DNA from: Huiozyma naganishii CBS 8797
Lineage: Eukaryota > Ascomycota > Saccharomycetes > Saccharomycetales > Saccharomycetaceae
Assembly: GCF_000348985.1 (NCBI RefSeq)
Contig: NC_035933.1
Span: 248,001-312,000 of the forward strand
DNA: 64,000 nucleotides
Direction of reading: 5' to 3'
Numbering within the stretch: position 1 is the stretch's first letter; every line of letters starts with the position of its first letter. The translations under genes were made by a program, and so were the position numbers. Under the pieces are notes generated by a model that worked only from the letters and a program-made list of their open reading frames with translations, had not been told where the DNA came from and did not search any database. Shown here piece after piece: positions 62,925 to 64,000 of this stretch.

Positions 62925-64000
62925 ATGTTATCTCTACGTGGTGTTGGTAGACGTTGTGGCACTCTTTTGAGGCGTCCCCTTGTGGCACTTGCTGGCAAGC
63001 AGACTGCCTCCATCTGTTGCAATGTACAGAACAAACGGTTTATCTCGAGTGAACCGGAGAAGAAGTTCACGAAACTGAACAGTGACAATGATAAGAACCG
63101 GGATACCATCTTCCAGTATACATGGGGTACTTGGTTGAAGAACGATGCTGCGGAAAAGCGGAAGAGAACAACTAGGTTTTCCATTGAGGGGCTCAACGCT
63201 GTGCTGAATGAGATGTACACGCTTTCTAAGAACAGTGCCTCTGTAGACTCAGGGGCTGACTCCAGTGCCATACCTGCTCCTGTGAGAAACGAGGGGAACG
63301 GTACTGTCAGTTTGCCACATAACACGATCATCCCCAACTTGGACGTGTTGAACGCTAATGAGAGGCAGGTGGTCATCAAGACAATCTCAAGCATCCACGA
63401 GGGTAAGCATCACCGTGTGTACAAATTGAGCACCAATGTGGAGTCTACCCCACTTATTCTGCGGATCCCCTACGCGATTGACCCTATTGAAACCATTTCT
63501 ACGAGGTTGAAGAGTGAGGTGGCCACGCAGGATTACCTGCAGAACAACTTGGGCGTCAGTGTTCCCAAGATTTACGTCTACGGTTCCGACAATAAGAACC
63601 CTCTGGGTGTGCCCTTCATGCTGCAGGAGTTCATTGAAGGTGATCTACTGATGAAGTCGTGGGATCCCTTGGCAGACGATGCGTCCGAGGGGAAACCGCC
63701 AGCGGCATTGCAGAAAGTGGTCAACCAGATGGCCGATTTGCATTCAAAGGTCATTTCCGGTGAGTTCGGTGCCACTGGGTCTATTTATTTCAAAGACGAT
63801 GTTCCTGAGGATAAGAGAATGGACGTGATTGACGGGAGATGGTGCATTGGCCCTATCACGGAGAGAAGTTTCTGGAAACATAAGTTGGGTCTGCGTGCTA
63901 ACAAGGATGTTTCCCCAGGACAATTTTTGGGGCCCTGGGATGGTGCAGATGTCACTGCGATTGTGAAGAATCTTGGTGGCATAGAGGCTGCGAACGCGAG
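62925..64000 (+). CDS. AIM9: Aim9, mitochondrial kinase-like (APH fold), partial
   Basis: First ~358 residues of a protein that runs off the right edge (S. cerevisiae Aim9: 627 aa). The ATG at 62925 opens an Arg-rich presequence (MLSLRGVGRRCGTLLRR). YTWGTWLKND and the aminoglycoside-phosphotransferase-type fold follow, with HRVYKLST (nucleotide-binding strand), LILRIPYAID, VPKIYVYGSD and PFMLQEFIEGDLL. Its molecular function is unknown; loss affects mitochondrial inheritance. Synteny: YER080W. Confidence 0.93.
   Translation, partial: MLSLRGVGRRCGTLLRRPLVALAGKQTASICCNVQNKRFISSEPEKKFTKLNSDNDKNRDTIFQYTWGTWLKNDAAEKRKRTTRFSIEGLNAVLNEMYTLSKNSASVDSGADSSAIPAPVRNEGNGTVSLPHNTIIPNLDVLNANERQVVIKTISSIHEGKHHRVYKLSTNVESTPLILRIPYAIDPIETISTRLKSEVATQDYLQNNLGVSVPKIYVYGSDNKNPLGVPFMLQEFIEGDLLMKSWDPLADDASEGKPPAALQKVVNQMADLHSKVISGEFGATGSIYFKDDVPEDKRMDVIDGRWCIGPITERSFWKHKLGLRANKDVSPGQFLGPWDGADVTAIVKNLGGIEAANA

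Overview
The window is nuclear DNA of a budding yeast of the family Saccharomycetaceae. Introns carry GTATGT-type donors and exact TACTAAC branch points, there is a tRNA-Ser(UGA), and nearly every protein has a recognisable Saccharomyces cerevisiae counterpart. Gene order follows S. cerevisiae chromosome V from PIC2 (YER053C) to AIM9 (YER080W). Three genes that S. cerevisiae keeps on the sister chromosome IX block (SNP1, ARC15, SEC6) are slotted in at their collinear places, while other chromosome IX genes expected nearby (MET30, SYG1, NEO1, DFG10, YRB2, FIS1) are absent. This pattern fits a post-whole-genome-duplication yeast outside the Saccharomyces species proper, with its own history of duplicate loss. 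I cannot name the species.

Layout. 0-26 kb (G/C-rich): PIC2 (partial), GIP2, HIS1, two tandem FCY2-type purine-cytosine permeases, RPL34 (one intron), HMF1, PET117, a PCL6/PCL7 cyclin, two more permeases (FCY21/FCY22 positions), CEM1, a GPP glycerol-3-phosphatase, THO1, a VHR regulator and ICL1. 26-33 kb: tRNA-Ser, RGI1, a non-syntenic aldo-keto reductase, MOT2 and SNP1. 34-50 kb: ARG5,6, ARC15, RNR1, SEC6, TDA2, VTC1, ALD5, RPS24 (first exon is only ATG) and YOS1 (two introns, three short exons). 50-53 kb: PTP3. 59-64 kb: MRX1, ICP55 and AIM9 (partial at the edge).

The unusual stretch is 53.7-58.6 kb, between PTP3 and MRX1. It holds a strongly G/C-rich gene whose protein is, motif by motif, a homologue of the subtelomeric Y'-element helicase (YRF1) of S. 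cerevisiae, but at an internal, syntenic locus. A 20-N assembly gap lies inside it. Directly beside it are two decayed fragments of one LTR-retrotransposon gag region in inverted orientation; the longer one also keeps a retropepsin motif. Because Ty elements can mobilise Y' sequence in S. cerevisiae, this junction is the most interesting feature of the window.

Other genes form familiar functions rather than an operon-like system: amino-acid synthesis (HIS1, ARG5,6, both with Gcn4-type sites), two-carbon and respiratory metabolism (ICL1 with a consensus CSRE, ALD5, RGI1, PET117), S-phase dNTP supply (RNR1 with four MCB boxes), secretion (SEC6, YOS1) and nucleobase uptake (four permeases).
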